Shown here piece by piece: positions 36,989 through 46,637 of a stretch of DNA of 64,000 nt (the stretch's first letter is position 1; each line of letters opens with the position of its first letter). This stretch comes from Planctomycetales bacterium ZRK34 (lineage in GTDB: Bacteria; Planctomycetota; Phycisphaerae; Phycisphaerales; Zrk34). A program made the translations under genes and the position numbers. The notes beneath the pieces were generated by a model that saw only the letters and a list, made by a program, of their open reading frames with translations, did no database searches and was not told the origin of the DNA. The stretch spans positions 620,001-684,000 of the forward strand of contig CP050848.1 in the NCBI GenBank assembly GCA_014873095.1, given 5' to 3'.

Positions 36989-39450
36989 TCACGTTTGAAA
37001 TATTGCTGCACGGCGGCGCGATGCCGCGGCAGGAGGGTCTGCTTGCTGGCCGATCCGCCCCCGGCGGTCGTGTTCGCCAACGCACTCGACGATGTGGCGG
37101 CCTTGGCTTCGGTAACTTCCGGCGCGCCGAGGCTCACGCCGACCAGGTCGCTGTTTTTAAGCGCTTCGAGATTGTCCGTCGGCAACATCTGTTCCTGAAA
37201 ACGCGCGCCCTGCTCACTGGCGGGGTCTTTCCACGTCATCGCCGCATCGCCGCGTCCGCGGGTGATCCCGCCGCGCCCGGGGATGCCGCTGAGCATCTGC
37301 GACATGGACATGCTGTTGCAATTCTCCGCCAGGAAAGCCGCCAGCCCGCTGCTGTCGCATTCGCCGGCCTTCTTCATTTTTTCGAGCATCTTCGCATCGA
37401 TCAGCTTGACGTTTTCGAGTTTCGCCATGCGCGCCCGCAGCGACAGCTTGCTCGCGTTGCACGCCCCCGCCGCCGCGGCAAGCTGCTGCATCTGCTCCGG
37501 GGTCAACCGCTGAGGCGGAGGCAGCAGCGCAAAGTCATCCTCGCTGAGGCCGATGTTCTTGAAGGCCGTGTTGATCTGACGCAGAGCTTCGTCGTTCAGC
37601 GTCGGCAACTGAGCTGCCGGCAACTGGTGCGGTTCCAGCTTCGTTTCGAGCATGTCCATCTCGTCGTCGGGGAGCCACTCATCGGCAAGCAGTCGCCACA
37701 GTTCTTCGATCGCCCATGAATCGACCATGCCCACGTGCGCGTTCCATGCCGTCGTGTCCGCTCCCGCTCCCGCGGCGACCTGACCGATCGCCTCGGCCAG
37801 CAACTTCGGATCGACCGCATCCAGCGCCTTGCCGACTTCCGCGGCGCTCGGCAGCTTCTGGCCGATCATCTTGCTGACGTCCTCAACCGAAGCGTCGTCG
37901 ACCTGCCCGAGTTGCTTCATCTGCTCGAAAGTTTCCGGGGCCGCCTGATTCATCAGCCCGACCGCGGTGTCCAACTGATCGGGTGAAAACAGCGGCCCCT
38001 CGGCGTCGGCCTGCGCCTTGTCGAGCGTCTTGGTCGCCAGCTGCCACATCAACTCCGTCCCGGCCCGCTCGAGCATGCCTTGCTGATGATGCTGCATCTG
38101 CACCTTCGCCAGCGACAAGTGAGCCTTGAGCACCGTCCGGGCATCCAACCCCTCGCGGAGATACACCTGCCGGAACTTCTTGCCGGTCTGGGCCCCCTTC
38201 ATCATCTCGTGAAGCTGTTTCTGCTGCTCGCTGGTCAGCTTGCCCGCCTCGTCACCCGGCACCAGCGCGAATTGCTCATCGCTAAGCCCCAACTCGCGCA
38301 GCGCCTTTTCGACCTGTTTCAACTGCTCATCGGTCAGCGGCGAAAGCTGCGACTTGTTCATCTCATGCTTTGCAAGCTGCTGACGAAGCGCCTCGCGTTC
38401 AGCCTTGTCGAGCGTTTGGTCTTTCAGGGCTTCGTGCAGTTCATCGAGCGTTTTGCGGTCGACCGGGGCCACGTGCTCGGGATTCAGCCCGAGCTTGGAC
38501 AGCGCCTCACGAATCTTCTGCTGGGTCTGCGGGTCCAGTGACTGATCGGTGAACACCTGCCGCATCTGTTTGGACTCGTTCGGAGCCAGAGCATTGGGGT
38601 CAAGCTTGTGCTTGGACATCGCCTGCTCGAACGGCTTGCTGTTCTGCTGCATCTGCTTGAGCAGGTCCGACAGATGGCTCATCGCCGCGGCGTTAAGCTC
38701 GTCGGACATCTGCGGATCGTTCGCCTGCTGGTCCTGCTGCATCGCCTCGGCCAGCGCCTGCGACTCGGTCAACTTCTGCGTCTGGGCCAGCGACTGCTCG
38801 GCCGCCCGGTCGGCGGACTTGCTGAGCGTGTCTTTAAGATGGTCCAACGCCTCCCACGTCTTGACGGGGTTGTCCGCGGTGGCGTCGGCTTTGACCTGTT
38901 CGAGTTTTTCCTTGAGCTCGTCAGCCTTGGTCTGATCGATGATCTCCTGCTCGGCGAGCACCTCGATCTGCTCGTTGAGTTGATTCGCCTGGTCGGAGAT
39001 GTCCAGCGATCGGTCCGTGCGGATCGTCACCATCCGCTGCGGCAGGGCAAAGCTGATCGCCACGAACAACATCGCCGCCGCCAGCACGCCCCACGCCCGG
39101 CCGCCACGCCACTGCACCCGCGGCAACCGCATCGCCGGAACGCGACCCGACCAGCCGCCGAGTTCGGTTTCCGCCGCCGCCATGACCAGTCCGCCGGCCG
39201 CGCTTTGGCGATCGAACATCGCGCGCACATTCGCCGCCGTCGGCACACGCCGCCGCGCGACCGCATACGCTCCGATGATCGCAACCAGCACCCCGACTCC
39301 TCCCCACGCCAGCGGCAGCCGCTCGACGCCCACCGCCGCCCGACTGATCAGCACCACCGTCCCCCAGACAAACAGCCACAGACTCACCGCCCCAACCGCC
39401 CCGCGCAGTCCCAATCGGGCCCACACATGGCGTCGGAATCGGTCAATCAT
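36985..39450 (-). CDS. Long helical membrane-anchored protein, first gene of the operon
   Basis: An 821-residue protein. Two N-terminal helices (AVGAVSLWLFVWGTVVLISRA and GGVGVLVAIIGAYAV) and one more near 105 precede a very long helical region rich in Gln, Glu, Lys and Met (about 150-700), likely coiled coil. The end reads LLPRHRAAVQQYFKRE, resembling the tail YRDLAERYFRRL of the DUF4175-like protein at 48870. The start ATG at 39450 (MIDRFRRHV) is preferred; further upstream in-frame sequence is repeat DNA. The protein probably spans periplasm or cytoplasm as a scaffold. Confidence 0.75.
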   Translation of the reverse strand: MIDRFRRHVWARLGLRGAVGAVSLWLFVWGTVVLISRAAVGVERLPLAWGGVGVLVAIIGAYAVARRRVPTAANVRAMFDRQSAAGGLVMAAAETELGGWSGRVPAMRLPRVQWRGGRAWGVLAAAMLFVAISFALPQRMVTIRTDRSLDISDQANQLNEQIEVLAEQEIIDQTKADELKEKLEQVKADATADNPVKTWEALDHLKDTLSKSADRAAEQSLAQTQKLTESQALAEAMQQDQQANDPQMSDELNAAAMSHLSDLLKQMQQNSKPFEQAMSKHKLDPNALAPNESKQMRQVFTDQSLDPQTQQKIREALSKLGLNPEHVAPVDRKTLDELHEALKDQTLDKAEREALRQQLAKHEMNKSQLSPLTDEQLKQVEKALRELGLSDEQFALVPGDEAGKLTSEQQKQLHEMMKGAQTGKKFRQVYLREGLDARTVLKAHLSLAKVQMQHHQQGMLERAGTELMWQLATKTLDKAQADAEGPLFSPDQLDTAVGLMNQAAPETFEQMKQLGQVDDASVEDVSKMIGQKLPSAAEVGKALDAVDPKLLAEAIGQVAAGAGADTTAWNAHVGMVDSWAIEELWRLLADEWLPDDEMDMLETKLEPHQLPAAQLPTLNDEALRQINTAFKNIGLSEDDFALLPPPQRLTPEQMQQLAAAAGACNASKLSLRARMAKLENVKLIDAKMLEKMKKAGECDSSGLAAFLAENCNSMSMSQMLSGIPGRGGITRGRGDAAMTWKDPASEQGARFQEQMLPTDNLEALKNSDLVGVSLGAPEVTEAKAATSSSALANTTAGGGSASKQTLLPRHRAAVQQYFKRE

Positions 39451-39490
39451 TCGACTGGTCTGATCCACAGGCAAACACTCCCGGCATGTG

Positions 39491-39614
39491 CCCCCTCTCC
39501 CTTTCAGGGAGAGGGTCGGGGTGAGGGTCCAACCCTGCAAACATTCGCCTTGGGGCCGCGCCGGCTTCATCGCCGGCGATTCACCCTCACCCGGCCTCTC
39601 CCTCAAGGGAGAGG
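39491..39614. repeat. Composite inverted repeat (CCCTCTCCCT type)
   Basis: Two hairpins, CCCTCTCCCT-TTC-AGGGAGAGGG (39493-39515) and CCTCTCCCT-CA-AGGGAGAGG (39595-39614), are joined by outer matching words (GGGTGAGGGT-like and ACCCTCACCC). The rest of 39451-39759 holds no gene. Such repeats are widely scattered in several phyla. Confidence 0.7.
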
Positions 39615-39759
39615 AGTTGTTCTCGATCTTACTGCATTATCCACCGCACGCCATGATCCATCCAGCACAAAACCCACTTTTGCCACGCGGCCAAACAAAT
39701 GTGCCGCTATTGACATGACGCACGTTCCCCCGCCCCGGTTCGAATCTTTATCAAAAACT

Positions 39760-41127
39760 TCACCGCCCCACTTCAAAGACCGCATCCGTGCCCGGCTCAA
39801 ACTGATCATCTGTCGGTCGCACACCGCCGTCATCGGTCTGATCCGGCCCGGTCCCGTAAATGATGAACCCCTTCTCCGTCGTTTTATAAATCACCGATTG
39901 CCCCGTACACGGATCGATCGGCACGGCATCAATATACTTCGGCGCCACCTCATTCAGCGACTTCGGCAATCGCCCCTCGGCTAGCCGAAACCGTTCGACC
40001 GCCAGCGCCGTCATTGCCAATCGCCGCATCGTGCGTGCACGATTATCCAGCGGCGCTACCCGCTCCAGTGACGAAATCAAAAGGCGTGTAAACATCGCCG
40101 GGAATCGTCGCAGCGCCGCAATCTTCTTTGCGACGGCTTCGAAAGCTTTCATCCGCTGATCTGTCGGCAGGGCTGCGGCCTCGACGTACTCGCGCATCAA
40201 CTCAAGGAAGATACGGTGATCGACGTCCAACGTACCCACCACCTTGTGAGCCAACAGCATTCCATCTTCGCTACCGATGTCATCGACCAGTTCCTTCATC
40301 GGGAGTCTGAATGCATCGCTGCCAGCGGCAAGCTCACCAACCATCGCACGCTGCAGCCCATTGCCATGATCGTTACGATTGATCAATGCAATCAATCGCT
40401 GCATGGCCGTGTCCGATGGCGTTGCCTGATTGAGCATTCGCTCAACCACCTGCACCCCCACTTGATCCATCGCCCAACTGACCAATTGCGAGATCATAAT
40501 CGGCTCATCTTTCAGCGAGTGCGCCAGGCCGAAGATCACGCCGGCGGCATCGGCCGCGCCCTCAGCGTTTCCATCCGAAGAATTCACATCCACTTCCAGC
40601 GCCGTCAGATTGCATGCACGCCGCATCCCGCAGAGATCGGGCAACATGACCTCAAGTCCCATACTCAGGTCAATGGGAAATCGCGATCGATCCATCGCGG
40701 CCCCGCGGTGAATCTCCGGCAGGATGGTTGCGTTGTCTTTGAGGCTCTGGCGCATCACGGCCAGTGTATCAGCGTCGTAGGGTTCGCCGGGCTCGGGCAC
40801 TTCCGCGCTGCCCAGCCAAGGGAGTTTCTGCAAGGTTTCATCATCCGGCGGCACCGCGATGCGATGGATCACAGCCCCCAACACCAAGGCGGCATTTTCC
40901 GAGTCGTCGACCTGCGGATACCAGTCATCGAGTTCAGCCCCCGTCGCCGGAAAGCCCGCTGCACGGATCGCCTCCAGTTCCGCATTCACCTGCGCCCGGG
41001 CATGCAGCCGCCAGACGACGAACGTCGCGACCAGCAGAATGACCAGCCCGACAAACAGCGGCCACCGCATGCGCCGTGTCTGCTCCGACACCCGGACGGG
41101 CTCGTGGTGTTGGTCAATCTGGTTCAT
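39760..41127 (-). CDS. Membrane-anchored hypothetical protein, paralogue 1
   Basis: A 455-residue protein with one N-terminal helix (WPLFVGLVILLVATFVVW) and a large helical exported domain. The C-terminus shows a conserved block PKYIDAVPIDPCTGQSVIY...GFIIYGTGPDQTDDGG, recurring in planctomycete pseudopilin-like and secreted proteins. It shares the plan and many residues with the 41124-42494 protein. GAGGTG lies 5 bases before the ATG, which overlaps the paralogue's stop. Function unknown. Confidence 0.72.
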   Translation of the reverse strand: MNQIDQHHEPVRVSEQTRRMRWPLFVGLVILLVATFVVWRLHARAQVNAELEAIRAAGFPATGAELDDWYPQVDDSENAALVLGAVIHRIAVPPDDETLQKLPWLGSAEVPEPGEPYDADTLAVMRQSLKDNATILPEIHRGAAMDRSRFPIDLSMGLEVMLPDLCGMRRACNLTALEVDVNSSDGNAEGAADAAGVIFGLAHSLKDEPIMISQLVSWAMDQVGVQVVERMLNQATPSDTAMQRLIALINRNDHGNGLQRAMVGELAAGSDAFRLPMKELVDDIGSEDGMLLAHKVVGTLDVDHRIFLELMREYVEAAALPTDQRMKAFEAVAKKIAALRRFPAMFTRLLISSLERVAPLDNRARTMRRLAMTALAVERFRLAEGRLPKSLNEVAPKYIDAVPIDPCTGQSVIYKTTEKGFIIYGTGPDQTDDGGVRPTDDQFEPGTDAVFEVGR

Positions 41128-42494
41128 CGCCGCACCTCAAACACAATATCGCTGCCGGGTTCATACTGCACACCGGCGGAATTCTCACGCGCCCCGCCAT
41201 CGTCGGACTTGTCCGGTCCGACGCTGTACACGATGAAGCCTTTGTCACGAACTTCATAGCACAACGCGGCGCCCGTGAATGGATCGCCCGGCAGCGCGTC
41301 GATGTACTTCGGCGTGACATCGGTGAGTTTTGTCGGCAAATGACCCTCGGATTGACGATACAGCAGCACCGCCAATGCCGCCCGGGTCACACGCAACTCC
41401 GTCAAACGGCAGCTGTCGTAAAACGCCGTGCTGGCTACAGAATCACTGCCACGCGCAATCATGGTAATGAACGCATTTTGGTCGCCGACCTGCTTCACAA
41501 TCCGGTCCATCTCCGCCTGTCGTTTGTCCAGCGGCAGGTCGGCGGCTTTGATGAGTTGCCGCGACATGGTCATGTACACGCACTGGTCGAGGTCCATCGT
41601 TCCGATGAGACGATGGGCGTAAAGCTCTGCAGGCTTGATGTCTGACAGGCCGTAATTAATGCCGAGCAACTCGATCAATTCAGGGATCGAAAGCTCGTAC
41701 TCCGTATGCATCCACGCCCGCTCGCCGATCAACGCCCGCCGAAAACGGACCGCCTCGTCGTCGACCCGTAACGCATCAATCAGGCGAGCCAGCGATCGTG
41801 GGTCCAGTGGCGTCTGATTAACGGCGCGCTCGGTCATGATGACGGCCAGCATGTCCATCGCAATCTGCACCATCTGCGAAATTTCAAGTGGCTCATTGTC
41901 GAGCGAACGGGCCACCCGGTTCATGGCCAGCAGTGACTCACAGGCCGCCGTGCCGTCGCCACGCGCCGCATTCACCTCGGCCTCGACGCACAACAGGTTC
42001 ACCGCCCGCCGCAACGACGACAAATGTTCCATCATCGGCTGGATCCCCTGGCTCAAGTCCAAGGGGTAACGTGCGGCGGGAAGTCGAATCGCTGCGTGCA
42101 GGCCATCGAGTGCTATGTGATTATCCGCCACCACCTGTCGCGCCGTGTCCATCACGGATGGATCGAGCGGTTGGTCAAACGCCGGCGAAGGCGGTCTGCC
42201 ATACCACGGGAGTATGCGCCTTTGATCATCTGTAAGCTCAATCATCCGTGCGATGGCATCGTTGATGATTAAGGCTGCATTTTCTTTTGCGGGTACAGCG
42301 GGATACCACGCATCAAGTTCCTGCATCGTCACCGGTTCGCCAGCGGCACGGATTTGTTCAAACTCTGTATTCAGAGCCGATCGCATGCTCAACCGCCATA
42401 CGCAGTACGTCATCATGATGGCAATCAGCACGGCGACAATCCAAAGCCATCTGTGACGTGTGAGCGATCGGGACGGTTCAGCGGTGTCGTTCAT
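41124..42494 (-). CDS. Membrane-anchored hypothetical protein, paralogue 2
   Basis: A 456-residue protein with one N-terminal helix (LWIVAVLIAIMMTYCVW). The C-terminal block reads PKYIDALPGDPFTGAALCY...GFIVYSVGPDKSDDGG, parallel to the paralogue downstream. I chose ATG 42494 (MNDTAEPSR); AGGGGG is 9 bases upstream, and longer in-frame sequence upstream is antisense to the MoxR gene. The pair arose by tandem duplication and lies between two divergently oriented MoxR operons. Confidence 0.72.
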   Translation of the reverse strand: MNDTAEPSRSLTRHRWLWIVAVLIAIMMTYCVWRLSMRSALNTEFEQIRAAGEPVTMQELDAWYPAVPAKENAALIINDAIARMIELTDDQRRILPWYGRPPSPAFDQPLDPSVMDTARQVVADNHIALDGLHAAIRLPAARYPLDLSQGIQPMMEHLSSLRRAVNLLCVEAEVNAARGDGTAACESLLAMNRVARSLDNEPLEISQMVQIAMDMLAVIMTERAVNQTPLDPRSLARLIDALRVDDEAVRFRRALIGERAWMHTEYELSIPELIELLGINYGLSDIKPAELYAHRLIGTMDLDQCVYMTMSRQLIKAADLPLDKRQAEMDRIVKQVGDQNAFITMIARGSDSVASTAFYDSCRLTELRVTRAALAVLLYRQSEGHLPTKLTDVTPKYIDALPGDPFTGAALCYEVRDKGFIVYSVGPDKSDDGGARENSAGVQYEPGSDIVFEVRR

Positions 42495-42556
42495 GGCAAA
42501 TGCCCCCTGGAATGTGGCGAGACTGGCAGCGTCCGCCTGACTGAACCCGCCAGCCC

Positions 42557-42586
42557 GTGACAGCGTCTGGATATTAACGGTATCAT
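42557..42586 (+). promoter_or_regulatory. Candidate promoter of the plus-strand MoxR operon
   Basis: GTGACA (42557-42562) and TATCAT (42581-42586) are 18 bp apart. If correct, transcription starts near 42593, which excludes an ATG at 42585 and supports the GTG at 42621. Confidence 0.4.
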
Positions 42587-42620
42587 GATCGTACACCAAC
42601 TGATTCGATTCGGAGTTGCC

Positions 42621-43643
42621 GTGGATACAACCGATCTGACGTTGAACGATGCGGACGCGAAACTGCTGGCCGAGGCCCATGACGGGTATCAGAAGCTGAC
42701 GGATCAGATTGCGCGGGTGATCATCGGGCAGCAGGTGGTGGTGCGCGATCTGCTGTCGGCGATCTTTGCCGAGGGGCATGTGCTGATCGTGGGCGTGCCG
42801 GGGCTGGCCAAGACGCTGCTGGTCAAGACACTGGCCGAGGCGCTGGGGTGGAGCTTCAAGCGGATTCAGTTCACGCCGGACCTGATGCCGGCGGACATCA
42901 TCGGCATGGAACTGCTGCAGGTGGACCCCGAGTCGGGGCGGCGGTCGTGGCAGTTCACGCCGGGGCCGATCTTCGCGAACATCATTCTGGCTGACGAGAT
43001 CAACCGCACGCCGCCGAAGACGCAGTCGGCCCTGCTCGAGGCGATGCAGGAATATCACGTGACGTCGATGGGCAAGCCGTATGAGCTTGAGAAGCCGTTC
43101 GTCGTCGTGGCCACGCAGAACCCGATCGAGCAGGAAGGCACGTACCCGCTGCCGGAGGCGCAGCTGGACCGATTCATGCTCAGCTTGTGGGTCGACTACC
43201 CGGGGCGCGAGGACGAAGAGCGCATCGTCGAAGAGACGACGGCGCCGCGCGATCTGAGCGTCGAGCGGGTGTACACGCAGCAGCAGATGGTGGCGTTTCA
43301 ACAGTTGGTGCGGCGGATGCCGGTGGGCAAGCATGTGGTCAAGTATGCCGTGGCGATGGCGAGGGCGACGCGACCGGATGATGAACTGGCGGATGATTAT
43401 GTGAAGCGATACGTCGAATGGGGCGCCGGGCCGCGCGGCGGTCAGAACCTGGTGCTTGCGGGCAAGGCGCTGGCGGTGCTGGACGGACGACCGGCGGTGA
43501 CGTGCGAGCACATCCGGCAGGCGGCGCTGGGCGTGTTGCGTCATCGGGTGTTGCCGAACTACAACGCCGCCGGCGAATCGATCACCGCGGCCGACATCGT
43601 CGGCCATGTGCTCAGCGAAGTGCGCGAACCGTCGTATGAATGA
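42621..43643 (+). CDS. MoxR family AAA+ ATPase (second copy)
   Basis: A 340-residue MoxR ATPase. Walker A is VGVPGLAKTLLVKTL, the MoxR block FKRIQFTPDLMPADIIGMEL, Walker B IILADEINRTPPKTQSALLEAMQE, and sensor 1 VVVATQNPIEQEGTYPLPEAQLDRF. I chose the GTG at 42621 because GGAG lies 6 bases upstream; an ATG at 42585 lacks a ribosome binding site. It begins a block of five genes with 4- to 8-bp overlaps or 1-bp gaps. It is a different subfamily from the copy at 35927 (VGVPGLAKT versus GLPGVGKT). Confidence 0.93.
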   Translation: MDTTDLTLNDADAKLLAEAHDGYQKLTDQIARVIIGQQVVVRDLLSAIFAEGHVLIVGVPGLAKTLLVKTLAEALGWSFKRIQFTPDLMPADIIGMELLQVDPESGRRSWQFTPGPIFANIILADEINRTPPKTQSALLEAMQEYHVTSMGKPYELEKPFVVVATQNPIEQEGTYPLPEAQLDRFMLSLWVDYPGREDEERIVEETTAPRDLSVERVYTQQQMVAFQQLVRRMPVGKHVVKYAVAMARATRPDDELADDYVKRYVEWGAGPRGGQNLVLAGKALAVLDGRPAVTCEHIRQAALGVLRHRVLPNYNAAGESITAADIVGHVLSEVREPSYE

Positions 43644-44535
43644 GTTGGCCCATCCATATCTTCAGCCGGCGGACCTTCGCCGCCTGCGGCATGTGCGCTT
43701 CGCGCCGCGGCGGGCGGTCGAGGGTCAGTACGCCGGGCGACACGCTTCACCGCAGGTCGGGCGGAGCGTGGAGTTCACCGACTATCGGCCATACATGCCG
43801 GGCGATGAGATCGGCGATGTCGACTGGAAGGTATACGGGCGATCGGATCGACTGGTCGTCAAGCGATTCGAGCATCAGACGGACATGCACGTCGGGCTGC
43901 TGGTCGATGCGTCAGCGTCGATGAGCTATCGCGGCGAGACCGGGCCGAGCAAGTATGACCTGGCGTGTCAACTGGCGGCAGCGATCGCGTTCCTCGTGAT
44001 CGAACAGCAGGACAAGGTGGCGTTCGGCGTGGCGCGGCACGGGCTGCGGCATGTGCATCCGGCGGCGGGATCGCAGAAGCACCTGCTGAGCATTTTGCAG
44101 GCCATGTCGAAAACGCAACTCGGCGAGACGGCCGGGCTCGGCGAGGCGCTGCAGCGTTTTGCGCCGATGGTGCGGCGGCGGAGCCTGCTGATCGTGTTCA
44201 GCGACCTGCTGGATGATCGCGATGAGATTCTGCGCGGGCTGGCGGCGTTCATGTCGCGCGGCTGCGAGGTGATCGTCTTTCACACGCTGCACGAGCACGA
44301 ACTGTCGCTGCCGCCGCACGAAAGCGCCCTGATGGTCGACAGCGAAACCGGCGGCCGGCTCACGCTGAACCTTCACGATGTGCGCGACGCGTACCTGGCC
44401 CGCATGGACGCCTTCGTCAACGACTGGGCGGCGTCGCTGCGATCGCGCGGGATCGACTGCAACCTCGCTTCCACCCAAACGCACTATTACCAGGCGCTGC
44501 AGGGCTATCTGCTGCAGCGGGCCTCACGCAAATGA
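43636..44535 (+). CDS. DUF58 family protein (second copy)
   Basis: A 299-residue DUF58 protein with SVEFTDYRPYMPGDEIGDVDWKVYGRSDRLVVKRFEHQ and the VWA-type MIDAS LLVDASASMSYRG. There is no transmembrane segment. The ATG at 43636 overlaps the MoxR stop by 8 bases. It is the counterpart of the gene at 30776. Confidence 0.92.
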   Translation: MNELAHPYLQPADLRRLRHVRFAPRRAVEGQYAGRHASPQVGRSVEFTDYRPYMPGDEIGDVDWKVYGRSDRLVVKRFEHQTDMHVGLLVDASASMSYRGETGPSKYDLACQLAAAIAFLVIEQQDKVAFGVARHGLRHVHPAAGSQKHLLSILQAMSKTQLGETAGLGEALQRFAPMVRRRSLLIVFSDLLDDRDEILRGLAAFMSRGCEVIVFHTLHEHELSLPPHESALMVDSETGGRLTLNLHDVRDAYLARMDAFVNDWAASLRSRGIDCNLASTQTHYYQALQGYLLQRASRK

Positions 44536-46637
44536 TCACGCTCGCCGCGATATCGCTGACTTCACCCGCCATGCTGCTGGGCACGGCAGCGATCGCCGGG
44601 CCGATCATCGCTCACCTGATGAACCGTCGCACCCGGCGAAAGATCGTCTTCCCGACGATCGCCCTGCTGCAGGAAGCCAGCGCCTCGCAGTCGTCGATCT
44701 TCCGTCTGCGGCGGTTGATTCTGCTGGCCCTGCGGTGCGTAGCGATCGTGTTCATCGCGTGGGCCTTTGCCCGGCCCGTGTGGCTCGATGCCGACACGGC
44801 TTCGGGCGTCGGGCAGAAGCTCGGCGTTGTCATCATCGCTGATGTGTCCGCCTCGACAGGGCAGCGAGCCGGCGGCGTCGACATGATTCAGCAGGTGCGC
44901 GGCGAAGCACAACACGTCATCGACGAACTCGAACCCGGGCGCGATGTCGCCAATCTGATTCGTGCCGACGCTCATCCACGCCCCGCTTTCGAAGACCTCA
45001 TTGCCAACCTGCCCGCGTTGCGTAAAGACATCGACACGCTGACCGCGACGGATCAACGCGCCGACCTCACAGCCGCAATCGGTCTGGCCGCCGATCAGAT
45101 GCAAGCTCACGACGGCCCGCGACGCATCGTGATCATCTCCGATATGCAGGCGACCAACTGGTCCGACCTGTCGATCGACCCGACAACGCTGGCGGCCGGC
45201 GACATCCGCCTGACCGTGATCGAAACACCCGCCGAATCGGCGGCGAATGTGGCCGTGACCCGGCCGCGAACGAGTCCGGCGCGCCCCGTGGCCGGGCAGC
45301 CGGCGCAGGTGATCGCGGCGATCGTCAACCATGCCGGCGATCGACGCACTGCTACCGTGCAGTGCCGCGTCGATGATCAGGTCGTCGGCGTGATGCCGGC
45401 CCAGCTCGAAGCCGGCGACCGGCGCGAGGTTAGTTTTCCGGTGGTGTTTGATGGGGCCGGGCCGCATACGGTCATGGTCAGCATCGACACCGACAATACG
45501 CTGAGTGCCGACGACAACGCATATGCCGTCACCGATGTCGTCGATCGCGCCACGGTCGTGATCATCAGCGATGACGACCCGACAGAGCCGACCGGCCCGT
45601 CGTTTTACCTGCAGCGGGCGCTGGCGCCGAACGGTGATGACAGCGACCCGTTGCAGCTTCGCGTGTTGCAGATCGATGAAGTCAACGAGGCGGCGCTGGT
45701 TGATGCTGAGGCGGTGGTGCTTGCCGATCCCGCCCGGCCGTCGACGTCGACGCCGTTTGATTCGCTGTCGGGTTACATGCAGCGCGGCGGCGGCGGCGTG
45801 TTGTGCCTGCTGAGCCCGGGGGTGGCGCCCGGCGTGACGATGCAGAACATCGCCGACCTCGCGAACGTGTTACCGCTTCCGTATCAACCGGTCGAGCTTG
45901 TCGAGCACCCCGCAGCGTTGACGTTCGGCGAAGGGGCGTGGTCGTCGCCGCCGCTGAATGTCTTCGACGAGGCCAGCCAATTCGCGCTGCAGCGCATTCC
46001 GTTTGCCCGCGCCTACTCGGTCGCTGAGGTGCGACCCGAAGCGTTTGTCATGTTGCGGTTCAGTGATGGGTCGCCGGCGCTGGCCTCGATCGGGCACGGC
46101 GCCGGCCGCTTCGTGCTGGCGAATTTCTCCTCGTCGCCGCGCGGCACCGACCTCGCCAAGCGCGGCGTGTTCGTCCCGCTGATTCACAGCCTCGTCGACC
46201 ATCTCCGCCCCACCACCTCATCGCGCCCCGCACTGCTCGCAGGTCATGCCCACACGCTGCAGCTCCACGCCGCTGCCGGTCGCTACACGATCGCCGATCC
46301 GGCGAATCAGTCACGCCCCGTGCAGCGCCTCGACAACATGCTGCAACTGCCGCGACTCGACCGGGCCGGCCTATACACGATTCAGCGTGACGGGGAACCG
46401 GTCGATCGCGTCGCCGTCAACATCGATCCGCGCGAAAGCGACCTGCGGCGCATCGATACAGCGACCGTGCAGGCAATGCTCAACACCGACAGCGATTCAC
46501 CCCGTGCCGAAGTCCATCGCGCCGGCGAGGTCGCCTCGATCGATGATCGCGGTATCCCGCTTTGGCCGTGGTGCATCGGCGCGGCGATGGCGGCGCTGGC
46601 TGCCGAAATGATTTTTCTGAGGGTGATGCGATCATGA
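44532..46637 (+). CDS. BatA-like protein with VWA domain (second copy)
   Basis: A 701-residue protein. BatA N-terminal region (MLLGTAAIAGPIIAHLMNRRTRRKI, then LRRLILLALRCVAIVFIAWAFARP) is followed by a VWA-like domain starting VVIIADVSASTGQ. The middle is beta-rich (CARDB-like with VNHAGDRRTATVQC), with a GATase-like segment and a last helix near 680 (WPWCIGAAMAALAAEMIFL). It overlaps the DUF58 gene by 4 bp (ATGA). Confidence 0.87.
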   Translation: MITLAAISLTSPAMLLGTAAIAGPIIAHLMNRRTRRKIVFPTIALLQEASASQSSIFRLRRLILLALRCVAIVFIAWAFARPVWLDADTASGVGQKLGVVIIADVSASTGQRAGGVDMIQQVRGEAQHVIDELEPGRDVANLIRADAHPRPAFEDLIANLPALRKDIDTLTATDQRADLTAAIGLAADQMQAHDGPRRIVIISDMQATNWSDLSIDPTTLAAGDIRLTVIETPAESAANVAVTRPRTSPARPVAGQPAQVIAAIVNHAGDRRTATVQCRVDDQVVGVMPAQLEAGDRREVSFPVVFDGAGPHTVMVSIDTDNTLSADDNAYAVTDVVDRATVVIISDDDPTEPTGPSFYLQRALAPNGDDSDPLQLRVLQIDEVNEAALVDAEAVVLADPARPSTSTPFDSLSGYMQRGGGGVLCLLSPGVAPGVTMQNIADLANVLPLPYQPVELVEHPAALTFGEGAWSSPPLNVFDEASQFALQRIPFARAYSVAEVRPEAFVMLRFSDGSPALASIGHGAGRFVLANFSSSPRGTDLAKRGVFVPLIHSLVDHLRPTTSSRPALLAGHAHTLQLHAAAGRYTIADPANQSRPVQRLDNMLQLPRLDRAGLYTIQRDGEPVDRVAVNIDPRESDLRRIDTATVQAMLNTDSDSPRAEVHRAGEVASIDDRGIPLWPWCIGAAMAALAAEMIFLRVMRS

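Noticed and set aside
36985..39450. Chromosome-segregation SMC-type protein
   Set aside because: Long helices are present but there is no Walker motif or SMC hinge, and N-terminal membrane helices point to an envelope protein.
42495..43607. Upstream extension of the 41124-42494 gene on the minus strand to 43607
   Set aside because: The extension is antisense to a clear MoxR ATPase and begins a His/Arg-rich translation; the ATG at 42494 has a ribosome binding site.
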